Below are positions 35,608-47,649 of a stretch of DNA of 64,000 nucleotides, piece after piece. How positions within the stretch are numbered: the first letter of the stretch is position 1; each line of letters starts with the position of its first letter. The position numbers and the translations under genes were made by a program. Source of the stretch: Artocarpus heterophyllus (lineage: Eukaryota; Streptophyta; Magnoliopsida; Rosales; Moraceae); assembly GCA_025403435.1 (NCBI GenBank), contig CM046341.1:21041460-21105459 (forward strand), given 5' to 3'. The notes under the pieces were generated by a model, which was given only the letters and a program-made list of their open reading frames with translations, searched no databases and was not told the DNA's origin.

Positions 35608-37174
35608 GGGCATGTTTGGCACACCATATTGTATTATATTATATTGTGTTGTATAGTCAGGGACAGGGTTTAGGACCATGGTCAGGATCAAGATTGGAGA
35701 CTGAGACCGAGGATGGGGGATGGGATTTAGAATCAGGATTAGGGTCAAGATTTAAGGCAAAGATTCGAACTAGGGCTGGGTATAGGATTGGGGATCGGGG
35801 TCAGGATTCAAGGTTGGGGTTGGGATTCATGATTTGAGACCAGAGTTGGGGTCAAAATTTAGGATTTGGGACTAGATTTAAGGCCAAGGACCAATTTCGG
35901 GGTCGGGACCTGTGTCAGGATTAGGACTGGTGTCGGGGTTGAGATTTTGGGTAGGGTCGGGGTTAGGATTTAGGACTAGGGTCAGGGTCGGGATTAGGTA
36001 TCGAATTTGGGATTGAGGTTGAGGTCAGGATTCAGGACCGATGTTAGGATTGGGATTTGAGATCCAAGTTTGGATAGGGGTCAAGATTTGGGACCGGTGT
36101 TGGGGTCGGGGCTAGGAATCGAGATAAGGTTTGAGGTCAGGATTTGGGGGTCAAGATTTGGATTTATAAAATTGAGATTTAAGGTCGTGATTCAGGACTA
36201 GGGTCGATAGGATTCAAGACTGCGTCTGTGTTAGGGTCAAGATTCGAAGAACCTAACTCCTAACCCGACCCTACCCCGAATCATTTCCCCAACCTCGACC
36301 TTAGTCTAGAATCCTAACCCTTACCTCAGCCTTGAATCTTGACCCCGGTCCCAAATCACAACCCCAACCCTAAATCTTGACCTCGACCATGATCTTGATC
36401 CTAAATCCTGAACTTGACTCTGACCTTGGTCTCTAATCTCGACTCTTAACCCAAAATCTCGACCCTAACCCCGATCTTGAATCTCAATCGTGACCCAACC
36501 TTGGTTCTTAGTCCTAGCCTTGAATCCCAACCTTGATCTTGATCCCAACCCTAGTTTGAATCTCGACCCCGACTCTGGTCCCTAATCTTGACCAACCTTG
36601 ATTCTGAATCCAACCTAGAATCTCGACCCCAACCCCGACCTCGACCCTGACACCAATTTCAAATCTCGACCTCAACCCCTATCCTGAATATTGATCTTGA
36701 CCCTGACCTTAGTCGTAAATCTCGACCTCGACCATAGTCTCGAATCTCGATCTTAACCATGGCCACAAATCTCGACCCTGATCCTAAATCTTGACATTGG
36801 CCCCAAATCCTGATTGTGGCCCTTGTCTCGAATCCTAATTTCAACCCAACCCTAGACCCTAGTACTAAATCTCAACCCCGACCTTGATCCCAAATCCCAG
36901 CTTTAGACCTAGGTCTTGAATCTCATTCTAAAACTTCTTTTACATCAATTTTTAATATATTTTTAATAATCAATTGGTTTATTAATATGCACTTTTGGTT
37001 TAAATTATACAATATAGTCTAGTATAGAGGTTTTTGGTCATATTTGATATTGTGACATGTATTGTATTAATTATTGCTTTTGTATTAAATAGTACAGTGC
37101 ATGGATGTCACCAAGCATTATATTATTTTAAATAATACAATACATAATGCTAATACGATGTGTCAAACATGCCC
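35608..37174. mobile_element. Harbinger-like element made of G-rich/C-rich degenerate repeats
   Basis: Terminal inverted repeats begin GGGCATGTTTGGCACA (left) and GGGCATGTTTGACACA (right, reverse complement) and stay similar for about 45 bp. Both ends are flanked by TAA (35605-35607 and 37175-37177). TIRs of this form with a TAA duplication mark the PIF/Harbinger (Tourist) group. The inside has no transposase. From about 35660 to 36245 the top strand is G-rich with GGGTT/GGGATT-type words; from about 36250 to 36925 it is C-rich with the complementary words. The two arms can therefore pair into one long imperfect foldback. About 245 bp of AT-rich sequence separates the right arm from the right end. 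Confidence 0.75.
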
Positions 37175-37320
37175 TAAATAGCTTAATTATTGTATTGGTT
37201 TTATTGAAGCTTGAAATTATGGGTCCATTAGACCTCTGTTATCCTTGCAAACCATCATGTACCCAAACCAGGGTGGTGATGTGGCGGTTTAATTAAAATA
37301 GTTAATTAAGATTAATTATA
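37175..37320 (+). mobile_element. LTR H, middle part
   Basis: The sequence GAAGCTTGAAATTATGGGTCCATTAG corresponds to the GAGCTTGAACTTTATAGGTCCATT block of the copia A LTR and the GGAGCTTGGGTTATAGGTCC block of the D LTR, so H continues here after the Harbinger-like insertion. The match is lost after about 37320. Confidence 0.5.
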
Positions 37321-39839
37321 TACATTGGAAATTTTCCTTATATTTTTAAAATATTTTCAACAATTACAAGAATATGACAAATTAATCTCAAATAGAATGA
37401 CACCAATGTTTAAATATGGCAAAAGGAAAATTACTAAATTAATCTCGAAATTAATTTACAAACTTAGAATCTGTCAAATGCTATTTGGGTCATATCGGAC
37501 CCTATAACGGTGCACACATAGTACAGACATAACAGAAATATAAACAAACCATAGGCCAACAAGCATAATCAAAGAGCATGACTAAAGTTTTATTATTACA
37601 TGCTTTGACAAAACAGATAACTAAACAACTCATGGACTCCATGAGTAAAACAACAACACTCTACTCAGCTACGTATTGGTGAACCACCTGGAGGGGGGAA
37701 AGTAAAATAGTATAAATCATGAGCAAAATGCTCATTAGGAGTTGACTTCTAAAACATCATTTATAAAATAAAATAATTAATTCAAATAATATTCAAAGGG
37801 AATAATAAAGAAATTATATGCTTACTGTTCATGTCATGTGATTTATCTCAAACCATACATTTATATTTACTATGTGTAAAGCCTAATATAATCACTATCG
37901 TAGTGGCTCGGACTGGGTTTTGGGACCTACCCCCTAGGTCGCCCTTTGCACGACCTGATCTCTATGTGCCATCATCACTCAAAACTCAACCAAAAGGGGG
38001 ATCTTAGAACGATTGATGTTTGGAAACCAATTAATTATTTTATTTCAATTGGTATACTAATATCTAGATTTTAGTATACATTTAATATCATTTACTCTAT
38101 ATGCACATATTCAAAACATTTGGAAATATTTATATATGATTCAATTCTTTAAAAAATAACTTTTTAAGGATATGAGATGTAGCCAAAACACTATTTAAAA
38201 TTCTGGCTACCAAGGAAAGGGTTTAAAGTCTTACCTCCATCTCTAATGCTGATCATGTCCACTTTGCAAATCTCGTCTCACTAAATATCAGCCCAAGGGA
38301 CAACAAGCAACCTTAGGCATAGACTCAACTCATTAATGTCAAAACTTAGACATATTACATTAACATGCGATTTCATGGTCTCTTAGTGTGCCTTTCCTAA
38401 TTATAATACTTCATTTATTTGTATATTAATTAATGACACTTTAAAATACATCAATAATGATTTATGATTAGAAAAAAAAAAGTGAAAACATACTTAGAAT
38501 TCAATTTGGAACAAAAGGGGTTTGGGTAGCCTGAAACTTGGCTTTCTGATGTAGTACGATCGACTGAGGTACACTACCTGCGGTGGATCATGTGTTTCAC
38601 GGTGGCAAGGTCAACCGCGTTATAGTAACGGCAGTTGGCTAAGGCGTCACAACCAAAAGTGCTCTGTTTCGAGCTTTTGAACTCAAATCGAGTCCCTTTC
38701 AAATGAGTTTTAAATCTTCTAAAACATGTTCTAAAGGTCCATAAACATTGTATGTATCATGTAATCTCATTTACATGCACATACAACTTTGTTTCATCAT
38801 TATTCATATATTTTTCACATTTATTCTAAAAATAAAGAAATAAACATAAAAACCATGTTTAATCCTTTCCTAACCTAATTTTGATGCTACATTTTAGTTC
38901 GAAAAACAATTAGTCATTCATTTCAAGCATGCTTTACACTTATTAAGCCGTAGATCATTGCATGCAAGCATTAATTCTTATCAAACATGTTAAAAACAAA
39001 GTTGTACAAATGGATAATAATACTGAGATATATGAACATAAATTTGAATACAAATGTAGAGATGAAAACTTCATAATGAGAGTTTAAATCATTATAGACG
39101 TTTCTAACCTTGGTTTGAAGGATTTGACACAACTTTGATGGCTCCAAACTTGAGTTTTGCTTCTGTTTTGGCTAAAAATAGAAGCCTCTTGGTGTCTAAA
39201 TTTTTGGAAGCAAAATGAGAGAGGAAGAGAGAGAGAATGCTGTGAAGAGAGAAAGAGGAAGGATGAATATGAGTAAATTCTTGGCATCTCTAAATCAGAG
39301 ATTGTAGATGGTTTCAAGCATAACCATGTTTAGCACATGGTTTCTTGAGGAGTGTCTCAAGGTCTAAGATACATGTGAGAGGTGTCTAAGTATCTTGGGG
39401 ACTTGTTGGATATTTTGGCAATTTTTGTCCTTTTTTTAAATAAATGAATTAAAGAAAAATGTTTGAATTTATTTAAAACTAATTTTAAAAATAAAATGAT
39501 ATAGTAGAAATTTATTTTAAAACAATTCAATAATTGCTAAAAATAAAAATAAAGTAAACAAGATAAATAAAGAAATATCACAAAAATGATTAATTAGAAA
39601 TAAAAATTTTAATTAGACATATTAATTTACTAATTTTGCATACTAATTATGCTTAATTAGAATTGAATATTACATAAATGATGGAATTATTAGTTTAAAT
39701 AATTGACTTAAAATTATAGAATTTAAAATTATGGAATTTTAATTTAAATATCATCCAACAATAAATTAATTATGAATAAATTCACATTTATTAAATAGTT
39801 AGATTATTTAATAATAGAAATAATTAATTTTGAAAGACA
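37321..39839 (-). mobile_element. Probable gypsy-type LTR (J) inside LTR H, minus strand
   Basis: No coding sequence of note. Read on the minus strand, 39320-39110 has a CT-rich transcript-start-like region (CTCTTTCTCTC, then CCATCAAAGTTG.. AACCAAGGTTAG), and near 37740 there is a TGAGCATTTTGCTCA box followed by a CCCCCCTCCAGGTGG box. These traits are common in plant gypsy LTRs. I cannot fix its ends; about 37500-39410 is the likely core, with AT-rich flanks that may belong to H. Confidence 0.3.
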
Positions 39840-40690
39840 CAGTATATGTGGCACACACAATGGGAGGGTCCCACTGTGTGTGACACCTATGGTATAAAGG
39901 GAAAGTCTCTTGTACACATCAAACTTTGTTTACTAAGTTTGCATATTTAGAATTTCTAATATTAAATAAATGCAATTTACTTCAATTATGAAAATTTGAA
40001 TATAGAAACAAATGAGACTGGGTAACAAGCGGTATTCTTTCCTGTACTATATAGAGAATGGCACCATATGCACAAAGAATCTCTTTGTGTGTGGTGCTTA
40101 TTATAGTTATGGGAAAAGCAAACTTGTGTATTTTATTTTAATTAAAATATGTGATATTAGATTAAAATAATATAACTTATCAGAATTTATTTGACTCTCT
40201 CTCATGGTCTATTCATAGAGGTCTCCTCTATTTATTTTATACAAGTGTGAGTCTTGAAGAGTTGAGGGTGCTGTGCCAAAATCCTCTTATAAGCGTGCAG
40301 AGAGAGCAAGAGAGAAGAAGAGTTTTTCATTACGAGACTCGTTTTGCTCATGTGTTGAGATTAATGAGTGAGTAAAACGAATTGAGTGATCCTTAGAAAC
40401 TATAATTCCTCTAATGTACACATGTTCATCTATTCTAATGTCGAGAACTGGGCGGAGAAGACGATGGTTTCGTCTTGTGAACGTCCATACTCATTAGGAT
40501 AATTCCATCTCTTGCCTTTTTTTAGGTATGTAAAGTCTTGTATATATTTATTTAAGTGTAAATTATTATAATCTATATCATGTTTTACCAAAGTTTTAAG
40601 AAAATTTTTGTTATATACATTCCTCACCATACCATGTTTCTGTTGTTTTTGTTAAAATCGTTTTGTAAAACCACCATCATCCTCCCTTCT
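39840..40690 (+). mobile_element. LTR H, 3' part (inferred)
   Basis: Non-coding. 40500-40620 has AG/GTATGTAAAG at 40525 and then AAAGTTTTAAGAAAATTTTTGTTATA, which parallels AAAGTTTTTAGAAAATTTTTGTTTAT at the end of the D LTR (57289-57311). The LTR end would be near 40690 (GGTTCCAA), but no clear primer site follows. The assignment is by comparison only. Confidence 0.4.
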
Positions 40691-41989
40691 GGTTCCAATT
40701 ATCATACCGGCATCGTCATCATCCTTTTTGATTCATCCGCCTACAACCTCGTCATCCACTCCCACACTAGAATAATGTTGGAAAAGCACCCACATCGTGT
40801 GATTGTGCAGTTTACCTGCATAGCGGCGTCGCTCGGCGCTTTTTTTTTTTTTTTTTTTCATGTTGAGTGCCCCATGGCTGATACGGTGTCACAACACCTA
40901 AAGAACATCATTTTAGTAGTAAATCTTATGCTTTAATTTTGGCTTCTACTGAAGTCGTCAACACGTTGATCTAACCTGCAATGTCGGAATAAAAGAGAGA
41001 GTCTATTTCTATTTAAATTTATTAAAAAAAATTATGAAAGACGTGACGTTATTTGTCAATCTTCCTTAGTTGGAATATAAGAATGGAGTTTGCATTCCAT
41101 AATAAATAAGATTACTCTCGCACGCTCCATTTCAAGAACAAATTATTAAATACTAAAAGCCTAATAAAATCAGACGAAATATAGCATATGAGATTAGAGA
41201 ATGTCCACGCTCGAACATGGCTTGATCTTTTTTTATTAATTTGTTGAATTTGACTGCATTTCGTCACCATTTTGGAATTTTGATGACACAAAAGTGTGAT
41301 GATTAAAAAGTTGTATGGAATGCGTCATAAACTTCATTGAGTTATGATGGCACCGAAAGTGCATGGAATAACAATTTGGTTTTCTTTTTCTTATTATGAT
41401 GGCATCTTCGCTTGTCTAATTATCCGGTCTCCTTGCATTGAAGTTAACAACTATATGAGAAAACTAACACATTTAGTTATTCATAAAATGCGTACTTAAA
41501 TAGATATAAAAGCATAGAGAAAGTCTTTAAAGTCCTGCTGCAGGACTGGACATGGAAAAGTGAAATCAAAAAATTTCTCACCCACTCTTTTTAGTAGCAT
41601 TCGCTCCCTTTACGTCCTCACAATTTCTCTCTGACTTTCCACACAAAAATTCCAAGAATTTAAAGACAAGTGTGTAGTTTACCATTCACATGATGTGATA
41701 TCACTCTCAATCGTCACAGGGATTACTGACTTCCATACGATAAGGCCGTCTGTGTATGTCTTCTTTCTTTCTACTTCCAAGAATTTTCCTTCAATGACAA
41801 AGAAAATAACTAACATAGTCATGGACTTGAACTTTTTAAACTATGCTATTCTTACATTTACATTTACAAGCTTGACATTAACGTTCATGTGTAATCTCAC
41901 TCCTCTATCTCTTCATAGTTATATAGAGATAAGTTAAGAAAACCTTTACTCATTTCATTGCAAAGACAGTTTCCCCTGAAAGAATATAT
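40691..41989. other. Unassigned intergenic stretch before the resistance pseudogene
   Basis: No gene is recognised. A 22-base poly-T run lies near 40840. Short frames such as 40580-40936 and 41695-41937 show no motif or conservation that I can see. The last few hundred bases may be the former promoter of the TIR-NBS-LRR gene. Confidence 0.5.
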
Positions 41990-44272
41990 GACTATGGCTA
42001 TTCTAGCTTCTTCTTCTTCTATTCTTTTGTCCCGAATTCACCCATTTATGCTGTCTTCATCAGTTTCAGAGGCGAAGGTAGTCGTAAGAATTTTACTTGT
42101 CATCTTTAACCCACATTATTTTAGAATTCAATCCAGACCTACATAGACAAGGAAAGTCTCGAAAGAGGAGATAAAATTTCACCTGTGCTCTTGACTGTGG
42201 TTGAGGAATCACAACTTTCACTTGTCATCTTCTCCAAGGATTATGCCTCTTCAAGATGGTGCTTAGAAGAATTAGTGCACATACTCAAGTGCAAGAAGGA
42301 AAGAGGGCATATTGTTTAACCTACATTTTGTCAAAGGGGAAGTTATGGTAGTGCTGCTTTTGTTGCACATCAAGAACGTTTTAAGAAACATGACAGAAGC
42401 AAAGTGGAAGAGTGGAGGAATGCTATGAAAGAAGCAACTGATCTATCTGGCTTTCATTTGCAGCAAGATGAGTAAGTGGGAGATTATGTAAATATTTTTC
42501 TTATGTTAAACTGTTACTTAAATGAATATGATCATGCCTAATCAAAGAATTGTACTAAGAAAAACTATATCCCGTGACTATTTTAACTTGTTGATCTCTT
42601 TTCTATTGTTACATTATTACAATTTTACAATTAACATTAAGATTATAGGATAACAACACTCTTAAATATCTGTGCTTAATGATCTTAATTATAATAGGAT
42701 TTGATCTAAAATAACAGCAGTACTTAAATCTATCAACTTTTATTTGCTTGCCTTATTCCTTTCAGTAACTGCGTATCATTTTCTTGTTTATGTACATGCA
42801 CATATGCATACAATAGGATCGAATCTGCATTTTTTAAAGAAAATTGTCAATGATCTCCTAGAGAAATTAGAAACTATATCATCAAATGCCACAAAGGATG
42901 ACTTTCAAGGTCTAGTTGAATAAGGAAACGTCTTGAGGAAATGGAATCGTTACTTTGTATTGACTCCCCAACTGTTCGTATTATGGGCATTTGGGGCATG
43001 GGCGGTACAGGAAAAACAACTCTAGCTGAACCCTTGTACAAGCAAGTCTCTTCCATATTCAAAACTAGGTTTTTCACAATTGTGAAGAAAGATGTGAACA
43101 AACAAGGGCTGAACGGTTTCAATGAAAGGCTTTTTTGCAAATTACTAGAGCGTGATCATGTAAATAAGGAAAGCTCCTTCAAAGAGATTTAACTACGTCA
43201 TAAAAAAGGTAGTTGTTGTACTTGTTCTTGATAATGTCGATGGGATTGAACAACTAGAATGTTTTGGAGAAAATCACGATGTTTACCGAGAAGAAAAGAG
43301 TCGGTTCGGTGTTGGAAGTAGCATCATCTTAACAAGCAGAAACGAGAAATTGTTGCAGCATAGAGCTGTTGAGATATATGAAGTTGATGCATTAGGTTCT
43401 ACTGAAGCTTATGAACTCTTTTATCTGAAAGCCTTCTAAAGAGTCTCTGCCATAAATACAGATTATACAGATCTAGCAGAAAGAGTGCTTGATTATGCTA
43501 AAGGCAATCCATTGGCTATTAAAGTTTTTGGATTCTTATCACATCGGGATTAATATTTCATTGAAAAGTCACTCATAGCAATTGAATATTGTGAGATAAT
43601 TAGGATACATGATTTAATACAAGAGATAAGATGAGAAATTGTTCTGTCAAAAATCTCGTAATGAGCTTGCCAAATGTAGTCGGTTATGGATCGGCCAAGA
43701 CGTCTTTCATGTCTTGAAAAATAAGAAAGTAATTTGTCAATAAATATATTTGTATTTTTTTCATAAAATTAACAACCTGATTTTTTAAAATCAAATTAAT
43801 TGACGATAAATACCCTTACCATTATGAATGTGTTGTATATATTTAGTTTTCACGGATTATCATAATCATCATCATTATTTTCTCAATTTTTAGCGATCAT
43901 CTATTCAAATTTTCTTCATCGTGTTAGAGTACCAAAAGTATCGAAGGAATATTCTTAGGCATGTCTATGATTGGTGGAGATCTATGCTTGTTACCTGCAG
44001 TTTTTGAAGCGATATCTAATATGAGATTGTTCAAAATTTACTATCCTCATCACAACACTGATAAGAAGTTCAAAGTACACTTTCATCAAGGTCTTTGTTA
44101 TCTTTCTTATTCACTTAGACATCTCAACTGGTGTAAGTACCCATTGAAAATTTTGACTATAAAATCTAGACCAAAATCTCTTGTTGAACTTCAAATGCTG
44201 CACGGTAAGCTTAAGCAGCTATGGGATGGAGTTACTATGATTACAATTAGGAGTGTAAATTACAAAAATTGA
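41990..44272 (+). pseudogene. TIR-NBS-LRR disease-resistance gene, broken
   Basis: TIR exon about 41997-42475: an Ala/Ser-rich start, then YAVFISFRGEGSRKNF, ESLERGDKISP, VIFSKDYASSRWCLEELV and a WRNAMKEA..SG end. Breaks are a frameshift near 42030, stops near 42107 and 42122, a stop near 42318, and loss of the usual HVDPSDVR segment. An AT-rich intron follows (about 42480-42815). NB-ARC exon: P-loop GMGGTGKTT at 42995-43021, kinase-2 LVLDNVD near 43230, GSSIILTSR near 43320 and GNPLAIKVFG near 43505. After 43550 it jumps from SHRD to FIEKSLIAIE..IHDLIQEI, so about 100 codons of the winged-helix region are deleted. The LRR exon start (43935-44272) has SNMRLFKIY, LRHLNWCKYPLK and LVELQMLHGKLKQLWDG, then stops. 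In working form such proteins are cytoplasmic or nuclear immune receptors. This one is clearly dead. Confidence 0.85.
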
Positions 44273-44999
44273 CCCTGGAAATATAGAGTTAAAAAAGTAG
44301 GAGCATCAAATCAATAGATCATATTATAAAAAAAAAAAAAAAACAAAACAACAGAAAACAAAACCAAAAAAAAAACTAATTTTGGTTGCGCACATTTAGA
44401 AATATAGAATTAAAAAATAGATAATACCAAAATGTACATTTTAACCAATATGTATGTTTTGGTCAAATATTATATACACACATGTCTAAGAAATAAACTT
44501 TTGATGAGGGAAAATGAATATAAACTAATTTTGGCATGCATATGAGAAGCTTAAATATAAAGGGCATGTTTGAAAATAAAAAGAATTCAGTATAGCAATT
44601 ATAGAAAAAGAGGTATTTATAAAGGTCATATTCAACAAAATAATGCTTTAAGGGATTATTAGAAAAATATATAAAAATTTTAGGGGGCAAAAAAAGTTTA
44701 AAAAAACGTTAGCCAAAGCTAAGAAAAAAGTCCATAAATTTCGAGTATATACAAGATAATAACATTTCAATATAAGATTGAAAAAAGTAAATCTATCAAA
44801 GTAAACATTTTAGTAAGATTGTGGGTTTTCTTCCAATATTATAGTTCAAGTAAACCTAATAGGGTGTACATATGAAAACGAAAATGATACTTAAATGGGA
44901 AAACATTTGGAAAAAAATATTTGATGAAAATCGTGTAGCAGAGAAGTTACAGAAATAAAAGCATTTATAATGGTCAAAATAATATTTTGTAGTATTTTA
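44273..44999. other. AT-rich stretch without recognisable features
   Basis: It holds A-tracts near 44330 and short frames only. It may include decayed LRR intron or 3' sequence of the pseudogene, but nothing can be shown. Confidence 0.5.
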
Positions 45000-45438
45000 A
45001 GTATATGCTGAACCAGAGGATTCTAACTCTCTGGCTTAGCAATTAGTTAAGCTGATTTAGGCAGTTAATAGCTTGTTATGTACTCCTCGTGTGATTATGA
45101 GTTCTTTTAGGAAACATATTAAAACTTAAAGTTAGAACTTAAATACTATAGCATATAAGAGCTTTATATTGTAGTAAATTTTTACTTTTCACTATAGTAT
45201 GTAAAAACTTTACACAACAGCAAATTAAACTAGTGTGTTTCTTAAATGAACTCATAAAATCAGTTAAGAGGATTGGTGGACCTACTAACTAAAGTATTGC
45301 TGTGATATAAATAAGAAGTTAAGTGCACGTAATTACTCATTCGAGCTTATTCACTAGTTTTCACTTCTACAATTCTCTAGAATTCTCTCCAAGATTTCTT
45401 TCATTTTTCTCTTCACTTTTCTCAGTTACCAAATATCA
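45000..45438 (+). mobile_element. 3' part of a copia LTR (P)
   Basis: It ends in AAATATCA at 45438, three bases before a tRNA-Met primer site. TATAAATA at 45306-45313, then a CT-rich region, look like the promoter and R region. The LTR start cannot be fixed. Confidence 0.5.
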
Positions 45439-45441
45439 ATT

Positions 45442-45453
45442 TGGTATCAGAGT
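45442..45453 (+). other. Primer binding site of copia fragment P
   Basis: TGGTATCAGAGT pairs with the initiator tRNA-Met 3' end and follows a CA-ended LTR. Confidence 0.7.
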
Positions 45454-45454
45454 C

Positions 45455-45840
45455 TTAAAAGGCATTTCATCGAAAATATCTGCTATACCTTCTGATCAAG
45501 CTTCTTCTTCTCGACAAGGAGTCATTCTTCCTTTCTCTTAAAACATCAATTCGCTCACGTTTCATCTGGATCGTTTGAACTATTATTTTTGGCGGTCTCA
45601 AGTGATTTCCATTGCTCTTGCTCATGGAATTGAATATTTTCTTCTTGGTTATAGAGTTGTTCCTCCTCAGTTTGTCCATGTTGAAGGCGAAAATGGCAAA
45701 GGTCAAAGGCAAATCATGAATCCAGAATTTGCTATCTGGATTTGAATCGATCAATTTCGGGTAAGCTAGCTTGTTTCCTCAATTTCTAAAGGAATGCTAG
45801 GGCATGTTGTTTGTTGCCGCACTTGAGCTATTGTTTGCAA
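45455..45840 (+). pseudogene. Copia gag N-terminus (fragment P)
   Basis: The frame starting with an Ala/Ser-rich stretch runs into a stop at 45539, where a Gln would be expected, and then continues in frame: LTFHLDRLNYYFWRSQV, AHGIEYFLLG, PPQFV, NPEFAIW, DQFR and LVSSISKGMLGHVV. These are the conserved blocks of copia UBN2-type gag proteins (LxxxNFxxWRxQ, LxGFIxG, NPxxxxWxxxDQ). Further stops occur at 45745 and 45765. It is cut at 45840, where another LTR begins. Confidence 0.7.
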
Positions 45841-46355
45841 TGTTAGAATTATTACATGAACTTGGCATAATCAACTGACAATTATGTGTGAACATAATAA
45901 GTAGAATAAGTAGAATAGTGGGCCACAATAAGATGGACACAAAAGTTCCTAGTTTTGCAAGAGGCACGTGGACTGACTCTTTACTACATAAATTGACTGG
46001 CCCATTGAGTCAAATTTTTCTCCCTTGCTTTTGGGCTTTATCCATTATTATGAATGATATTATTTTATTCAAAATATGTTGGAAATATCTTCATCAGATT
46101 TGGGGATGTTTCAGAGAGCCACGACAACTGGAGGGAACTAGGAGAGGGTGAAGAGAGGAGTACCATCTTCTACTTTTGCTTGTCTTCATCTTCTTTTCTA
46201 GTGACCTAGCTTTCAAGGATGGCAGCACCTTCAACAAACGCTCATGGAAGCACTCCTAAGACTAACTTGCTCACTAGTTTGACATGCTTCAATAATCAAA
46301 TGTGGTTTGTGTTGTTTATTTCAATTTGAGTTTGATCATATAGAAATATGTAACA
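45841..46355 (+). mobile_element. Copia-type LTR Q, inserted in gag fragment P
   Basis: It begins TGTTAGAATT directly after the gag of P and ends TAACA at 46355, followed by CTTGGTATGCGAGCC, a decayed tRNA-Met primer site. The length of 515 bp is normal for copia. A possible ATGGCAGCACC frame at 46219 lies inside it, which is unusual, so the 3' border is uncertain. Confidence 0.45.
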
Positions 46356-47649
46356 CTTGGTATGCGAGCCAACATATTTGCTTTTTGGAGCTGTTGGAGT
46401 ATTAAAAAAATTCTCAATGTTTTGTCAGTAGGGCCCTAAAACTCATTTTTAGTTTTTTCATTTTCTTGGCTAAAAGGATTTTGTTTAGATGTTGAACACA
46501 CAATATTAAATTTATGTGATGATCTTGCTAAATTTTTCTAGTTGTCGAGTATTGTTTGGAGTTTTTATTTAAAACCCAAAATGGCTTAAAAAGGGTTTGA
46601 ATGATAGTATGTCTTTTGGTATTATTGAATCAAAACAATATTGAAAATCAAAAGAAAATTGAAAAAAGAAACAACATGCAGCTAGAAACCTCCAAAAATC
46701 ATCATTGGAGGCTGAAGTTCCGGCAGGTCATGACATATAGGTCTGGATCCAACCCGCATGCAGCTGCTGGAGGACTGACACGATGAAAAATGCATGCCTG
46801 AAGTAAAATGACATGTCCTTTGACTATGCTGAGAAATGCCTATCACATCTTAAAACAACGTGTCGTTTTGATACAACGAGGAGAAACGACTTGTTGTTTC
46901 TTAGGTGTTTAAAAAAAAAAAACAACGTACACCATCCTGGAGGCCTTTCGGTCTTAAATTTTCCAGTTTGCTTCCTATTTCACCCTCTTGTCTATTTAAA
47001 CATTTAATTCAATGTTTTGGTTGTTGTTACATAATGTTTCATTTGTATTTCATATATTGTCTTATATGCATTGAAACTTTAGTGGTTGATTGTATTATGC
47101 AACTTTCTTGGGCATATCATGAAATATGTCTATATTTTTTTTAATGATGGAATGCTATGTATATATAATTTTTTTTGTCATATTATATGTACATATATAT
47201 GGCATTCTAAAATTATAAAAAGATGCGATAGTGAATGCTTCACTTACCCGTCGTAAGTCGAAGTATGTCAAATTGTTTAGAGCTCTAGAATCATCCAAAT
47301 CTCTCATAATTAATTATTCGTACACTAAGATTCATATGGGTGAATAGTTATCCTATCAATAATTAATTACTTGGTAGGATGCTTATAGTGGTGAAGGAAA
47401 TTTATAAAGTGCAATAAATGACGTATAATCTTATATATCCTATCGCTGGGAAAGTTGTTGTACTTGGTTGAAACGCTAAATAAATTGTCCTTACCTGCGA
47501 AAGAGTCTTTAATATACGCCCAGAAAACTCTAGCATTATGATTATAAATGTCAAAGATCATCCAGTGGTTGAGAAACGAGCAAATAGCATGATTTTGGTT
47601 TAACATGCATGTAATAACTTGCTCTTTGTTTTTTTCTCAGCATTCTAGG
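46356..47649. other. Leader or unassigned sequence between LTR Q and copia gag
   Basis: AT-rich, no conserved frame. Short frames at 46813-47144 overlap each other and show no motif. It could hold the leader and gag start of the element whose remains follow. Confidence 0.4.

Noticed and set aside
35660..36925. Interstitial telomere array
   Set aside because: The words are GGGTT/GGGATT-like but no run of exact TTTAGGG units occurs, and the strand switch plus flanking TIRs point to a transposon interior.
40835..40860. Poly-T run as retroposon (LINE/SINE) tail on the minus strand
   Set aside because: No target duplication or LINE/SINE body could be seen next to it.
46219..46355. Start of a host gene at ATGGCAGCACC
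   Set aside because: The frame is short and lies inside the copia-like LTR Q with no downstream continuation that I can follow.
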